Shown piece by piece: positions 31,107-41,746 of a DNA stretch of 64,000 bases. The translations under genes were made by a program, and so were the position numbers. The notes below the pieces were generated by a model. It was not told the DNA's origin. It did not search any database and saw only the letters and a program-made list of their open reading frames with translations. The stretch lies in assembly GCA_039583875.1 (NCBI GenBank), contig CM077151.1, positions 26,899,940 to 26,963,939 of the forward strand, in the 5' to 3' direction. Within the stretch, counting starts at the first letter, position 1. Each line of letters begins with the position of its first letter. The stretch is from Platanthera guangdongensis. Lineage: Eukaryota; Streptophyta; Magnoliopsida; Asparagales; Orchidaceae.

Positions 31107-32310
31107 AAAATACTCGGGGCAAGAGAATTGGATCGAGGCTCATGATGAGCGGTTGGTGCTGGACTGGGAGTCCCTCGGCTTGGAGTGCATAGCAAGGGGC
31201 GAGTCTAGCGTGTCTCGGCTGAACTGGATTGAAATGCAGAATGACTTGTCCGATCGTATTTGGGAAGCGACTCGTTTGGATGTGGAGTTTCAACCATACG
31301 TGGTGGAAGCTCAAAAGGGCGAGAGCAGCGCATGAGAGATAATTGATGGGATTCTGAGGAAGGACGGACGAATTTGTGTACCGTAGTTCGGCAAGCTCCA
31401 TGAGGAGTTGATGTTTGAGGATCACTTTACAAAGTACTCCATTCACCTAGGCAGTACAAAGATGTACTTGGATATGAAGAAATCCTTTTGGTTGCCTGGA
31501 CTGAAGCGGGACGTAGCTTTGTACGTGAATCGATGCCAAACTTGTGCCTTGGTGAAGGCCGAGTGTCAGAAGCCAGGTGGGTTCCTGAAGCCACTTCCAA
31601 TCCCCGAGTGGAAATTCGATGACATCTCCATGGATTTTGTGCATGGGTTACCTAGATCGCAACAGGGTAACAACGCGATTTGGGTGATTGTGGATCGCTT
31701 AACCAAAGTGGCTCACTTCATCCCAAATCGAAAGGAGGACAACGTTGAGAAGCTGGTAGAGTTGTATGTTCGCAACATTGTGCGACTACATGCGATTCCT
31801 AAAAGTGTAGTCAGCGATCGTGACAGACGTTTCACGTCCAAGGACTGGAGATTGGTTCAGAAAAGTTTGGGCACGAAGCTCAAGTTCAGTACGACTTTCC
31901 ATCCTCAAACTGACGGGCAAACCGAAAGAACAAATCGTACTATGGAAGATATGCTGAGGATGTGTATTCTTGACTTCGACAAGACTTTGGGGGGATCACC
32001 TCTTCATGGTGGAGTTCGCGTATAATAACAGTTACCAAACAAGTATAAAAATGGCATCATACGAAGCTTTGTATGGGAGGCGGAGTCAAACACCGATGTC
32101 TTGGACAGAGGCGAGAGACACCAAATTATTGGGAAAAGAAGTGGTATATGATGCTTGTGAGTTGGTGCAGACCATTCAAGAGCGCATGAAGGTGACTCAA
32201 GATCGCCAATCAAAATATTTTAATGCTCGCCACAAGAAGCTGGAGTTCCCGGCAGACGATTGAGTCTACTTAAAGATCAAGCCTTTCAAAGGCGTTTCAC
32301 GGATTCGCCG
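31107..32310 (+). pseudogene. Tekay integrase
   Basis: The zinc-binding HHCC region is visible: HFTKYSIHLGSTKMYLDMKK and YVNRCQTCALVKAE. The catalytic core follows: ISMDFVHGLPRSQQGNNAIW and WVIVDRLTKVAHFIP with Asp, VVSDRDRRFTSKDW with Asp, HPQTDGQTERTNRTMEDML with Glu. Stops at 31333-31335, 31384-31386 and 32261-32263 and a frameshift at a G run near 31988 break it. Confidence 0.9.
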
Positions 32311-32320
32311 ACTCAAGAAG

Positions 32321-32635
32321 TTGAGTCTAAGATTTTTGGGACCTTTTGAGGTTGTTGAACGGGTGGGAGAAACAGCGTACCGGTTGGTGTTGTCCGCAGA
32401 GCTGAGTGGATTACACGACGTCTTCCATGTCTCCATCTTGAGGAAAGCCTTGGTAGAGGCTAGCATGGTGATCGAATCGGCATCGGTGTCGATAGAGGAA
32501 GACTTGAGGATGCGAGTTCGTTCAGTTGTTATAGAGGATTCAGAAATTCGGCAGTTGCGAAACAAAGATGTCAAACTCGTAAAAGTCCGATGGGACAACT
32601 GCGGTCGTGAGGAGCTCTCTTTAGAGCGAGAATAA
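32321..32635 (+). pseudogene. Tekay integrase C-terminus with chromodomain
   Basis: FLGPFEVVERVGETAYRLVL and LHDVFHVSILRKALVEASMV are the end of integrase. KLVKVRWDNCGREELSLERE is the chromodomain core that in chromoviruses binds methylated histone tails and directs insertion to heterochromatin. TAA 32633-32635 falls inside the domain; the sequence after it (MLEEYPEFF) still matches the family. Confidence 0.88.
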
Positions 32636-32732
32636 ACCATGCTGGAGGAGTATCCAGAGTTTTTCCGTTCAGGTATCATTTAAGTTTTGTGTACCCCCTT
32701 TTTGCTTTTTGTAATTTTGGGACGAAATTCTT

Positions 32733-32748
32733 TTAAGGAGAAAAGAGT
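32733..32748 (+). other. Polypurine tract of the Tekay element
   Basis: AAGGAGAAAAGAGT lies directly before the 3' LTR start TGTAACACCCC at 32749. Confidence 0.8.
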
Positions 32749-35229
32749 TGTAACACCCCAAAATTCGAAAGATGGACGAGCAATGTCGAGAGCCAAGTTT
32801 GGGTCTTGGTAAGGGTCATACGGCCTGGGACACGGGCGTGTCCATGGCCGTGTCGTGCTCGGGTTCATCGAGAGCCCGGGTGGTCGATAAACTGCGCTCG
32901 ACGAAATGTCGAGACAGTGAATACGGCTTGAGACACGGGCGTGTCCAAGGCCGTGTCGTATGCGTGTTCGACGAATTTTCCGCAAAGTCGACAATAAGGC
33001 AGTCGACGATCGCCGAGACTTCGAACACGGCCTGAGACACGGGCTTGTCCCAGGTCGTGTCCTGCACGGGTTATGAGTCGGGCCGTGTAAGGGGATTGAA
33101 CACGGCCGGGAGCCCAGGCGTGTTCGGCCTAACACGGGCGTGTCAATTTCGACACGGGCGTGTCGATTACCCGTGTCCTTCTCGGGTGGTTTTTGATCCT
33201 GTGTCGATGGAGGAACACGTCCAGCAACACGGGCGTGTAATGAGTGACACGGGTGTGTCATGTTTGACACGGGTGTGTCCAGTGCCCGTGTCCTGTTCTG
33301 GGTACGACGGTTTCAGCGTCAATTGAGGCACACGACCTTGGACACGGGCATGTCGCAAGCCGTATTCGACCCAGGTGTTTTAATTTTAAGTTCGGATCGT
33401 GGCCGTCCGTTTCCTTCTTTTGGGATCTAATGGTCCAGGGCTGTCCTTGCTGAGTTAAGTCCAGGAATAGGGTTTGAGAACCCTCATTTTTCATCAAGTA
33501 CTCTCTTTCTAAGTTTTAGAGAGAAAGGAGAGCAAGGAAGGAGGTGAAAGAGGGACCCGGCTGCCGGAGAAGCTTCGATGCTCGAAATCGCGAGCCAAGT
33601 CCGGATCCGTGGAGGCAAGACCATTGTGAAGGTTTTCATTTGGCTAAGTTTCCATGGCTAGGAAGAGAGGTCGTAAGGTAACGACACTTTTCCTCTTGGT
33701 TTTAGGATGCGTGTTTAGCATCTTTTCTTTCAAGCTTTTGGGCATCAAATCTCTCACACGAGAGGGGTTTGGGTCGCCATGGTTCAAGAGGAACCTCCGG
33801 GTCGATTGAATCCGTCCCCGACATGTTTTTGCATTATAGATCCGCTCCGTTAGTGGATTAGGCATTGTGGGTGAAGCCGTGGTCGCGATCGTTAGTCCGA
33901 TTCAGTGATGTTGCATACGAGCTGTAAGGATTTTGTAGAAATCCGTTGCGGCAAGATGCCGTTTGTGATGTTTGTGTTTTTCCCCTTTTCTCGAGTGAGT
34001 ACGTGTAGCCGGAACCAGACAAGGTTAACTCCGCAATGGCAGTAGATGATTTCCTTGGTGGACAAGGTTAGCTCTGCATTGGCGGTAGATGGTTTCCTTG
34101 GTGCGCGAGGACGTTGCAGTACAAATGAGGGATTAAAGTGAGATTGATATTGGATTGTGATGTGCTAAGGCGTGGCTTTGTCTCCGTGGTCGGCTAGCTA
34201 TCCCGTGACGTGCAAGTCATGTGTGGAGAGTATCCCGGCGAGACTAGTCCCCTTCTGTGAGACTGACGAGAACGCCAAGAATGGGGCAAGCCCGGGCAAT
34301 GAGGCCATGAGCGGGTGGGGTCCAGCAAGGGTTCTTAGAATCGGTCAGTGTGTTAGACGGAATCCTGACATGAGAAAGCAGAGCTTGCAGGCAAGCGTGG
34401 GTCTAAGACCGTGAGCGGGTGGGGACTTGACAAGAGTTCCGTGTGGCGGCTTGTATGCTGTTAGGGGAATTATAGTACCCTTTTGTTTGTGGCTTAACGC
34501 CAATGAGGAAATTGGAAGTACCCAGATGTTTGATGATTTGCTAGATGCATACGCGATAAGGTGTCTTGGGTGAAGCCCGGGTTTTGCATACATGCTGCAT
34601 AGTAGACCCCTTTTCATTATATGCTCAACAATAGAAAACGTGCATGTTGTTTGAGACATTCAAGCCTGCTCTTTTAGTGTTTTACTTGTTTACGTATATG
34701 ATATACGAAGTGCTGACTTGTAGGTTGGAGGGGTACCCCGGGGTCCGTTAGGGGCGACCGAGAGGAGATGTGTTTGTTACACAGTTATAGGTCAGCCTTT
34801 TCTGACCCACGTTACAACAAATTTTTACAGGGCAAGGATCACAAGCAGGAGCAAGCTCGCCGGCCAAAAAGGCCTAAGCCTCATGAAGTGTTACCAGCTT
34901 TGCATTAGCTCTACTTTTGTGATATTGTATGTTTGATGCTTTAGACTTCCGGCTTGCATGCCGAGGTAGCTTAGGAGTGCCTTTGCACATTGATGGGTTA
35001 TGTATTAATTGAATTGTGTACTCTCTTTTGTTGTATGGCCATAAGACCGTTTGGATTATCCTATATGTGTGGGTAACTTCTAGTCTGGTTGCTGTTTCCG
35101 ATGTTGTTTGCTTCTGAGTTTTGAGTTGGGTAGATTATATCATCTTTTAATGCTAAAGCTGTGGCGTATGTATGTTGTGGGGCCCCGACCGGACACATAT
35201 TATACAGTCATTACATGGGAGGTGTTACA
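32749..35229 (+). repeat. Tekay 3' LTR, 2481 bp
   Basis: Begins TGTAACACCCCAAAATTCG and ends GGGAGGTGTTACA, mutually inverted ends. The first 600 bp are full of ACACGGGCGTGTC motifs; the remainder matches the 5' LTR except for the segment deleted there. Confidence 0.9.
32826..33360 (+). repeat. Cluster of ACACGGGCGTGT palindromic motifs
   Basis: More than ten copies of (G)ACACGGGCGTGT(C) or close variants, often paired with CCGTGTC, in 530 bp of the LTR. A similar cluster lies at 11230-11470. Such palindromes can form hairpins; a regulatory role is only inferred. Confidence 0.85.
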
Positions 35230-35779
35230 ACGCGGACATCTAAAACTACCATATGATGTTTTGAAATCCGATCCAATGGTGAGGATCCTATATCTACCAA
35301 TGCCTTGGAGAAAACTAGTACGCCAATCAAACTTAAGTAGCATATTTCATTACCGAGTTAGTTTCAACGACGGCTAACACATACATGCATATGAGCGCAG
35401 ATTTTTGCAAATACCGACCAATATCATGTCAAATGAGTGATGCATATGTTGGGGCGAGATGATTGTTTTCATGGCATCAAAGAATGAGGCACTTAAGAAG
35501 GGGACCATAGAAGGACAAAGACAAAAAGCATGAACCCGAGATGAAGAAAAAAGAGAATAATGCTCAATAATAGATTATTTATTATAGATGTTTTTCTTGT
35601 ATTGAATTTAATAGAGATAAAATATTTATTGATTTGTATTGAGAGGTTTGGGCTATCTCCCAGCTTTTATTTTTTTTACTATTAATAAAAAAATTTATTG
35701 AGATTCTTTTATCAAAAAGATTTTCTATTTATTATTGTGGTTAATCTTGTAATTGTTTATTTCTATTTAAAATATATTT
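35230..35779. other. Unassigned DNA downstream of the Tekay element
   Basis: AT-rich, no gene recognised. A region near 35430-35560 (GGGGCGAGATGATTGTTTTC, then Lys/Glu-coding purines) is not coding in any clear way. Confidence 0.35.
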
Positions 35780-36125
35780 TGTAAACAACTATAAAAATAT
35801 ATCTTGTGATCAAATTTTTTGTCATCAAAAAAATCATTTTGTGATTGAATAATATGGTTACTAAAAGTTCTCGAATTCAAGCTGGTCACTGAATATTTAT
35901 TTAGTGACCAAATCAATTTTGTCAACAAAAATTCATTTGGTGACTATTGTTATTTGAGTCACTAAATTCGTACAATTAGTGACAAAACTCTTTTAGGTCA
36001 CTAAATACATTTAGTCGCGGGGCATTTGTGACCATTTCGTGATGAACAATATTTGATCACTAAATATCTTTAGTGACCAAAATCCAACTTTTAGTGACCA
36101 AAAAAATCGTTACTAAAAGTCAATT
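35780..36125. repeat. CACTA-like subterminal repeats
   Basis: Many short units TTTAGTGACCAAA or the reverse TTTGGTCACTAAA, in both orientations, ending TAAAAGTCAATTTTCTACG. Clustered repeats of this kind are typical next to the ends of CACTA transposons. The exact CACTA terminus and a partner end were not found. Confidence 0.55.
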
Positions 36126-36267
36126 TTCTACGTACAAAAATGCTGACAGTGTTACTTCACTACCGCTACAAGTACTAGGCTCATTTAAGTAGAGTCAATT
36201 TACTTTTAAAATGTCACTGTATATGTTTATGAATTCATATATTCTAAACTCATAAAATTTCTTGCAG

Positions 36268-36335
36268 AAACTGGTGAAGATGGATTAGAGAAAATAGAAT
36301 TTGACATGGATATTGATGATCTAATCTCTGAGTAG
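36268..36335 (+). CDS. Orphan terminal exon of an unknown gene
   Basis: An acceptor (TTTCTTGCAG, ending 36267) is followed by a short open frame TGEDGLEKIEFDMDIDDLISE and TAG 36333-36335. The acidic, low-complexity-free peptide and the clean splice site suggest a real last exon. The sequence after it is AT-rich as in a 3' untranslated region. The preceding exons were not found; they may be left of the transposon block. I do not recognise the protein. Confidence 0.45.
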
Positions 36336-37044
36336 AATCATTACATGTGGATCTATTTTATCTGTTTCAGACTTTTACTCATGTATTGCATTTTATGTTT
36401 GGTGTTTGTTTTATGCAAAACTCCTATATATGCTATTTTAGTTATGTTACCTTTTATGGATAACAAGATAAGTCTGAAATTTGATATTCTTTACTTTCTG
36501 CACCCCGAAACGTAAATATTATATATCACAAATATATGAGGAGATTGTTAATTTATAACGGACTCGGAGGCTTAACGAGTTTGGTTCGGATACCCAAATA
36601 TTCATACCCATAATAAACCTAGAGTTTGCCTATAAAACCCAAGCTGGGGAGACGAGGAAGTAGTTCCACTTTGACCACCGCCTGAGATGCTTCGAGCGAC
36701 CCAACAGAGTAGAGGAAATCTGACAAGTTAACGAATAATATCTTTATACCATTAATTCAAATTCGGAAGTATCAAGCTTGACCCAGTCAAATTTTAGGTA
36801 ATAAAGTTCTCAATCCACTATTGCAAGGCAACAAGAATTCCCAGAAAGCCAATAAGAAGAGGGAATATATAGTATAACTCATCCCGATTATATAAAATAA
36901 CAAACTTAAATATTTGAATTATACATGAGCCACATGGATTTTCAAGATGGGTTTCTATTTTTTTTTCTTCATTCATGTTGGTATAGTTTCATCATGTTCT
37001 AGCTAATCATTAAATATGCATGTGAAATTAGTGCAACACACTTA
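36336..37044. other. AT-rich DNA, possible 3' UTR then unassigned
   Basis: The first ~150 bp may be the 3' untranslated region of the orphan exon. The rest contains a GC-rich patch near 36630-36720 without an ORF of note. Confidence 0.35.
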
Positions 37045-37172
37045 GGCTTCGTTTGGGGGGACTTATTTTCAACAGTCAAGCGTTACGACCGCATGTACCA
37101 AACCTTAATTAAGGCCCAGTACATGCGCTCGTAACCGCTTGACCGCTGAAAATAAGTCCCCTCAAACGAGCC
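37045..37172. mobile_element. Palindromic Tourist-like MITE, copy 4 (128 bp)
   Basis: GGCTTCGTTTGGGGGGACTT and inverse end; TTA on both sides (37042-37044, 37173-37175); central TTAATTAA. Slightly diverged arms (AACAGTCAAGC). Confidence 0.88.
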
Positions 37173-37289
37173 TTAGTTAGGTTGGTATGAGAAACTTATA
37201 TAATTGATCAGACCAAATGTTAACAGTCTGTCATTAACTTAGTGAGCTAATGTTGCTGCATCACATTGTGGCTCGATATGATCGATTAA

Positions 37290-37428
37290 GCCTCCATTTG
37301 GAGGGACTTATTTTCACCGGTCAAGAGGTTACAACCGCATGAACCGGACCATAGTGAGCTCACCGCTTAACCAGTGAAAATAAGCCCCCCCCCCCCCCCC
37401 CCCCCCCCCCCCACCCACAAATGGAATC
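37290..37428. mobile_element. Palindromic Tourist-like MITE, copy 5, with poly-C
   Basis: GCCTCCATTTGGAGGGACTT at the left and ATGGAATC at the right; TAA on both sides (37287-37289 and 37429-37431). The centre is altered and the CCCCCC of the right arm has grown to 28 C (37385-37412). Confidence 0.8.
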
Positions 37429-38490
37429 TAAAACTAAATATAATCGCGATCGGATTATGCATCAAATATACAATCTTGATAGATTTTAAAGATAACTTGA
37501 TGTTTTCTTCAGTCAAAATCTTTGATTCATTCTTGAGCTTATACTTCACTTCCTTCCTATCAATAGATAAGGATTCATGGCTAAGAAATAAAGAAGGAAG
37601 CATGCGAGACAGCTACATTGGAGCCGGCCTAGGGAAGCTTTTCTCTATAAGAAAATTCTTCTTCATCTTCTCATATAATTGGGGTGAGAAGCAGAATCAA
37701 TTTCCATTTATTACATTCCAACAATAGAAGATGAGTCTCACTACAATTGAAGTTTCTCATGTACTTCAAAACATTATTTAGAAGCAGCAACATAAGACAT
37801 AGAAAAGATAGTTGTAGTGAAGCTACAATGACTTAGTTTTTCACAGATAGATGAGCAGAGTTGAGTTTTGACAAAATAAATTTCTGAAAAAACTGTTTCA
37901 TATATAATTCCTTAAATACCCTCACTCAATTTTTTGAAACAAATTAATTTTATTAGAAAATAAAATATTAATTGAAGGAGTGTGCAAAGTGCTCAAAGAA
38001 CTATTTTGTAAGGTGCGAAGTCCTCAAAATCTGTTCTAGTTTACCCGCAGACCGCCCGACTTTCCTGTTCCCCGCTCGCATTAACGACCTTCTCTGATTG
38101 GATCTTCTGTGCAAGCGATGGAGAAATTGTAATGGAAGTTATGCTTGTGACGAATTATGACGATGGTTTCGTTCCCTGCATTTGATCTGCTCATACTTAC
38201 CACTTTAGCTTATAGAATACAATATAGAACTAGCTTACAAGCGTGTTTTCATTAAGGATAAATATGAGTTGCAAATATATTTTTTGCTCTGCCATTAGCA
38301 TCATGGTGTGCAAATATATAAATTTTGGGTTACAAATATATTTTAACAAAAAATCTAAAATAAGGAATAGTATTCACTTCAGGGTCCGAATTTATTTGTA
38401 ATTGTTCTAACTGGTTCACTAATCCTATTCTTTATAAATTTTTTTATTTTAAAATTTACGTCATTAAGGGTCAGTTTGTTTTCACGTTTA
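37429..38490. other. AT-rich intergenic DNA
   Basis: No gene recognised; open frames here are short and of biased composition. Confidence 0.4.
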
Positions 38491-39780
38491 GGCTTTGTTG
38501 CATTGGTATCATAACAAAATTTTTTTCTGTCATTTTGTTTCAGTGTTGCGTCGACACTGAAGGAGCAAAACTCCATCCTCAACGCTCCTTTCCGATAGCT
38601 GCTGGGACCTCCTTTTCAACGTCGAGCGTTCCCAACACAACAATCTCCTCCTCCACTGGGATGGATGTCGGCGAGAATTTCTGCCATGGAGATCGCCAGC
38701 GTTGGTCGGCGAGGATTTCGTCCTCGCTGGGGTTGGTCGGCGAGGATTTCTTCAATGGAGATCGCCGGCGTTGGTCGCCTCTCCTGCAGTTCTGGCACCG
38801 AATCTGTCCTTTGCCAGTGCCGACGAGATGATCGCCCCGCCCACCCCCTGCTCCCAGATAATCCAATTTTTTCGATGACCTAGATCCAAGTTTTTGGGTG
38901 ATCTAGATCCTAAGTCTGATTTTATTATTATTATGATTATAGTAAAAATAATAATATAGTATGATTATGATTATGATTTTTGCGGCCAACTCAATCTTTC
39001 TTGTAGACCGGACTAAATTAGGCTGTCTTTGCCTATGGAGCCGTTGAACATGCACATAGTCACAAAACAAGTAGAGCAAAACAATAAGCGATTTTAACGT
39101 GAAAAACCCTTCAACTGGGTAAAAAATCACGTGATCGGTATTGTGCTGGTCAAATTTCACTATTGACGGCAGTTTGCAGATTATCAAGGGAATCGTAGGC
39201 GACAAGCCGTCCTCGTTACAACTTGGAGATGAGAGAGATTGCAGGTGCGCTTGGAGGACGACAAGCTGTCTCACACGAATCTCGTTTTCTTTCACTTTCT
39301 GGCAGTGGCGGATGCCCTTGGACACCACTCGGATGTTGAGCGCGACAGTAAGGCGTGCAGAGATGCGTTTGTGGAGACTTGTGGAATGCTGTACACGTAG
39401 GAGATTGCTTGGAGTGGTTGTGATGATCGTCTTCTTTCTCAGATCGTCGTGGATTTAGATGAATTTTCGGGTAGCTCCACAAGAGGATGAGGCTCGTAGG
39501 ATGATTTCGGTAAAGTTCCAACCCGAGGAAGAAGAAAGCTAGAAGGAGAGAAAGTTAGAAACGAGGGGGATCCTTGAACATTTTTATATGCTCCCGGAGG
39601 TGATTACAGTGGTTACGTGGATATCCGCACATTGTAACCACCCAAATTACTGGATACAAACTACATTTTACATAGTTTTGATCGTATATTATTTACACGA
39701 TATCTGTTAAATGCCACCCATGATTATACCCAAAATATTTCTCACTAATCATGAGGTTACATGAGTGGGTACGTGGTTGC
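38491..39780. other. Unassigned repeat-like DNA
   Basis: 38535-38870 is GC-rich with a repeated GTTGGTCGGCGAGGATTTC and GGAGATCGCC(A/G)GCGTTGG (at about 38685-38790), a tandem-like duplication of ~50 bp. 39085-39130 (GTGAAAAACCCTTCAACTGG) resembles a motif I have seen in plant retrotransposon leaders or LTRs. No boundaries or domains could be defined. Confidence 0.35.
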
Positions 39781-40555
39781 TTACATACGTAATGAACGAC
39801 GGTGATCGTGACAGGACGATTAGACGACAACATTTAAAGGAGGTCGACCAGAATAATTAGGCTGGGGAAGACTGATCGAGCGGCCGGTCGGGGCGAGGGC
39901 CATCCAACACCGACCTCCACTTGGCCAGCCAGGAGAGGGCCGCTTGGCAGTGACTTTGCCGAGGCAGGTGGGAGGCACCCGGTGTCGGTTTCGCCGAGGC
40001 CGACCGGGAACGGGGTCGCCCCGCGCCGGTGATTTTGGCGCTAGTGGCTGGTTGTGTGCCGTCGTCCGAGGGGTGCACTTAGTGAGGTTTGCGCACGGTA
40101 GTTGGTCCCATGATCCTACTGAGTTAGTGAGGATCATGAAAGGTGGGCTATCGGCACCCAATTTTTCATATATAATTATCTCACCCTCATCATGATTATT
40201 ATTATTATTATTAAATTAAATTTATTGTTAATATTTATTACAATTTATTTTAATTAATGTAATTTTAATTTATTTTGATAATGAAATGTAAAATAACATT
40301 ATCGTTATTTTGCCAACTGTTTTTTTAATTTTGAACAGCTCAATGACAATTATTTTATCAAATTATTTTTTCACTGTGAAAAATTCGATTTCTACTGTTT
40401 TATTTTTAGACCTTCATTTGTCACCCGCAAACAAATGACTCTAGATCTACAAATATCTACTTAATATTCTTACTTCTATATCCACCCAATCCATCGTGGC
40501 TTTGCCCTTCTAGCCCTATTCCCGTTTTCTCCGAGCTTCCACGCAGGTTATAGTC
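39781..40555. other. Unassigned GC-rich patch, then AT-rich upstream of the J-like gene
   Basis: 39830-40150 is GC-rich without a recognised product. 40190-40420 is very AT-rich and contains (ATT)n at 40195-40215. The last 150 bp before ATG 40556 should hold the promoter and leader of the J-like gene; no clear TATA box stands out. Confidence 0.4.
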
Positions 40556-41746
40556 ATGAATCCCGGCGGCGGAGTCGGGCTGGAGGCGCGGAGGCTGCTT
40601 GAGATCTCCGAGAAGCTACTCGATGCCCGGGACCTCGTCGGCAGCAAGCGCTTCGCCGAGCGCGCTCTCGAATCTGACCCCCTCCTTGAGGGCGTTGACC
40701 TGATCCTTGCCGTTGTCGACGTGCTTCTTGCTTCACAGCGCCGTGTCAACAATCAGCTGGACTGTTACTCTATTCTTCAGCTCCCCCACCCCTCATCACC
40801 GGTCTCCGCCTCCGACGGCGCCGGAGGCGGAGGAACCGAAGAATCCCTAGCCATCAAACGCAGCTACCGACGCCTCGCCCTCTTCCTGAGCCCGGAGCGC
40901 AACAGGTATCCCCTAGCCGATCCCGCCCTACGTTTCGTCATAGAGGCCTATGCTGTACTCTCCGATCCCGCCAAGAAATCCATATTGGACTCTGAACTCC
41001 GGATGTCCGCTTCTCACATCCGATCCAACGGCTCCGCCGCCGATGCCACCCCACGGCCGCCGGATCGGACCTTCTGGACAACCTGCCCCTCTTGCTGTCA
41101 CGTGTTCGAGTACGATCATACGTATCTCAACCGATCTCTCCGGTGCGGGACCTGCCGGCAGCCCTTCCATGCCGGTGAGATGACCGCGAAGCCTCCCGTC
41201 GTGCCTGGAACCGACATGTATTACTGCGCCTGGGGATTCTTCCCGCTAGGGTTTCGCGGTGTGCAGGCATTTTGCGGCACTTCCCCCAATGCAGCAGCTG
41301 CTCTCGTGCCGGAGTTCGGCGATGGGTGGAAGCCCTTTTATCCGATCAGTCCGGTGTGGGGAAACCAAGCGGAAGGTCATTCGGAAAAACCCTTAAACGC
41401 CGTGCCGGTCAACTTCGCTGCCGCCACCCAGAATGATAATCAGCTGAATGTGGCGAAGAAGGAGAATTCCGTCGGGCCTAGAAAAAGTACGCCGGTCAGA
41501 ACTAGGAAGGCCGTCGCTAAAAAAAGAGTGGGCAATTACTCCAGAAAGAAGCCTGACGCCGGAGGAAGTGAACCAAGAACTGAAGGAGCTGAGGCTCGAG
41601 TTACCAGAGGCTCCGAGGCTTATGCTGGAACAGGGGTGGGTATGTCTCACTTCGATATTGACCTAGATGCCACTGAAGATGTTCTTGGTAATCTGCATGG
41701 CCTGTCATTTCTGAGAGGAGAAGATATCCAGATCCAACTTCCTTAG
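40556..41746 (+). CDS. J-like domain protein with zinc ribbon, HPD motif absent
   Basis: Single exon of 396 codons; ATG 40556 is the first in frame. N-terminal residues 1-65 form a helical region (ARRLLEISEKLLDARDLVGS). A J-like domain covers about 67-145 (LDCYSILQL, IKRSYRRLALFLSPERNRYP, VIEAYAVLSDPAKKSILD). The HPD triplet needed to stimulate Hsp70 is SPE (112-114). A zinc ribbon follows (CPSC at 177-180, CGTC at 197-200), then an aromatic Gly-rich part and a basic, probably nuclear, segment (RKSTPVRTRKAVAKKRV). This layout matches the plant DnaJ-like proteins that accompany DUF3444 proteins, but DUF3444 is absent. Loss of HPD suggests a non-canonical role. It is intact. Confidence 0.88.
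   Translation: MNPGGGVGLEARRLLEISEKLLDARDLVGSKRFAERALESDPLLEGVDLILAVVDVLLASQRRVNNQLDCYSILQLPHPSSPVSASDGAGGGGTEESLAIKRSYRRLALFLSPERNRYPLADPALRFVIEAYAVLSDPAKKSILDSELRMSASHIRSNGSAADATPRPPDRTFWTTCPSCCHVFEYDHTYLNRSLRCGTCRQPFHAGEMTAKPPVVPGTDMYYCAWGFFPLGFRGVQAFCGTSPNAAAALVPEFGDGWKPFYPISPVWGNQAEGHSEKPLNAVPVNFAAATQNDNQLNVAKKENSVGPRKSTPVRTRKAVAKKRVGNYSRKKPDAGGSEPRTEGAEARVTRGSEAYAGTGVGMSHFDIDLDATEDVLGNLHGLSFLRGEDIQIQLP

Larger units (their letters stand above)
26541..35229 (+). mobile_element. Ty3/gypsy Tekay-type chromovirus, 8.7 kb, decayed
   Basis: Order: truncated 5' LTR, iMet-type primer site, gag, protease, RT, RNase H, integrase, chromodomain, polypurine tract, 3' LTR. The C-terminal chromodomain and the TGTAACACCCC LTR start place it in the Tekay/Del clade. 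The coding region holds at least nine stops and two frameshifts, so it is inactive. The 5' LTR lacks its first 611 bp, so the 5' target duplication is lost and no TSD can be checked. Confidence 0.92.

Noticed and set aside
41448..41666. Alternative-frame ORF over the J-like gene
   Set aside because: Shadow of the main frame, whose conserved J-like and zinc-ribbon motifs are clear.
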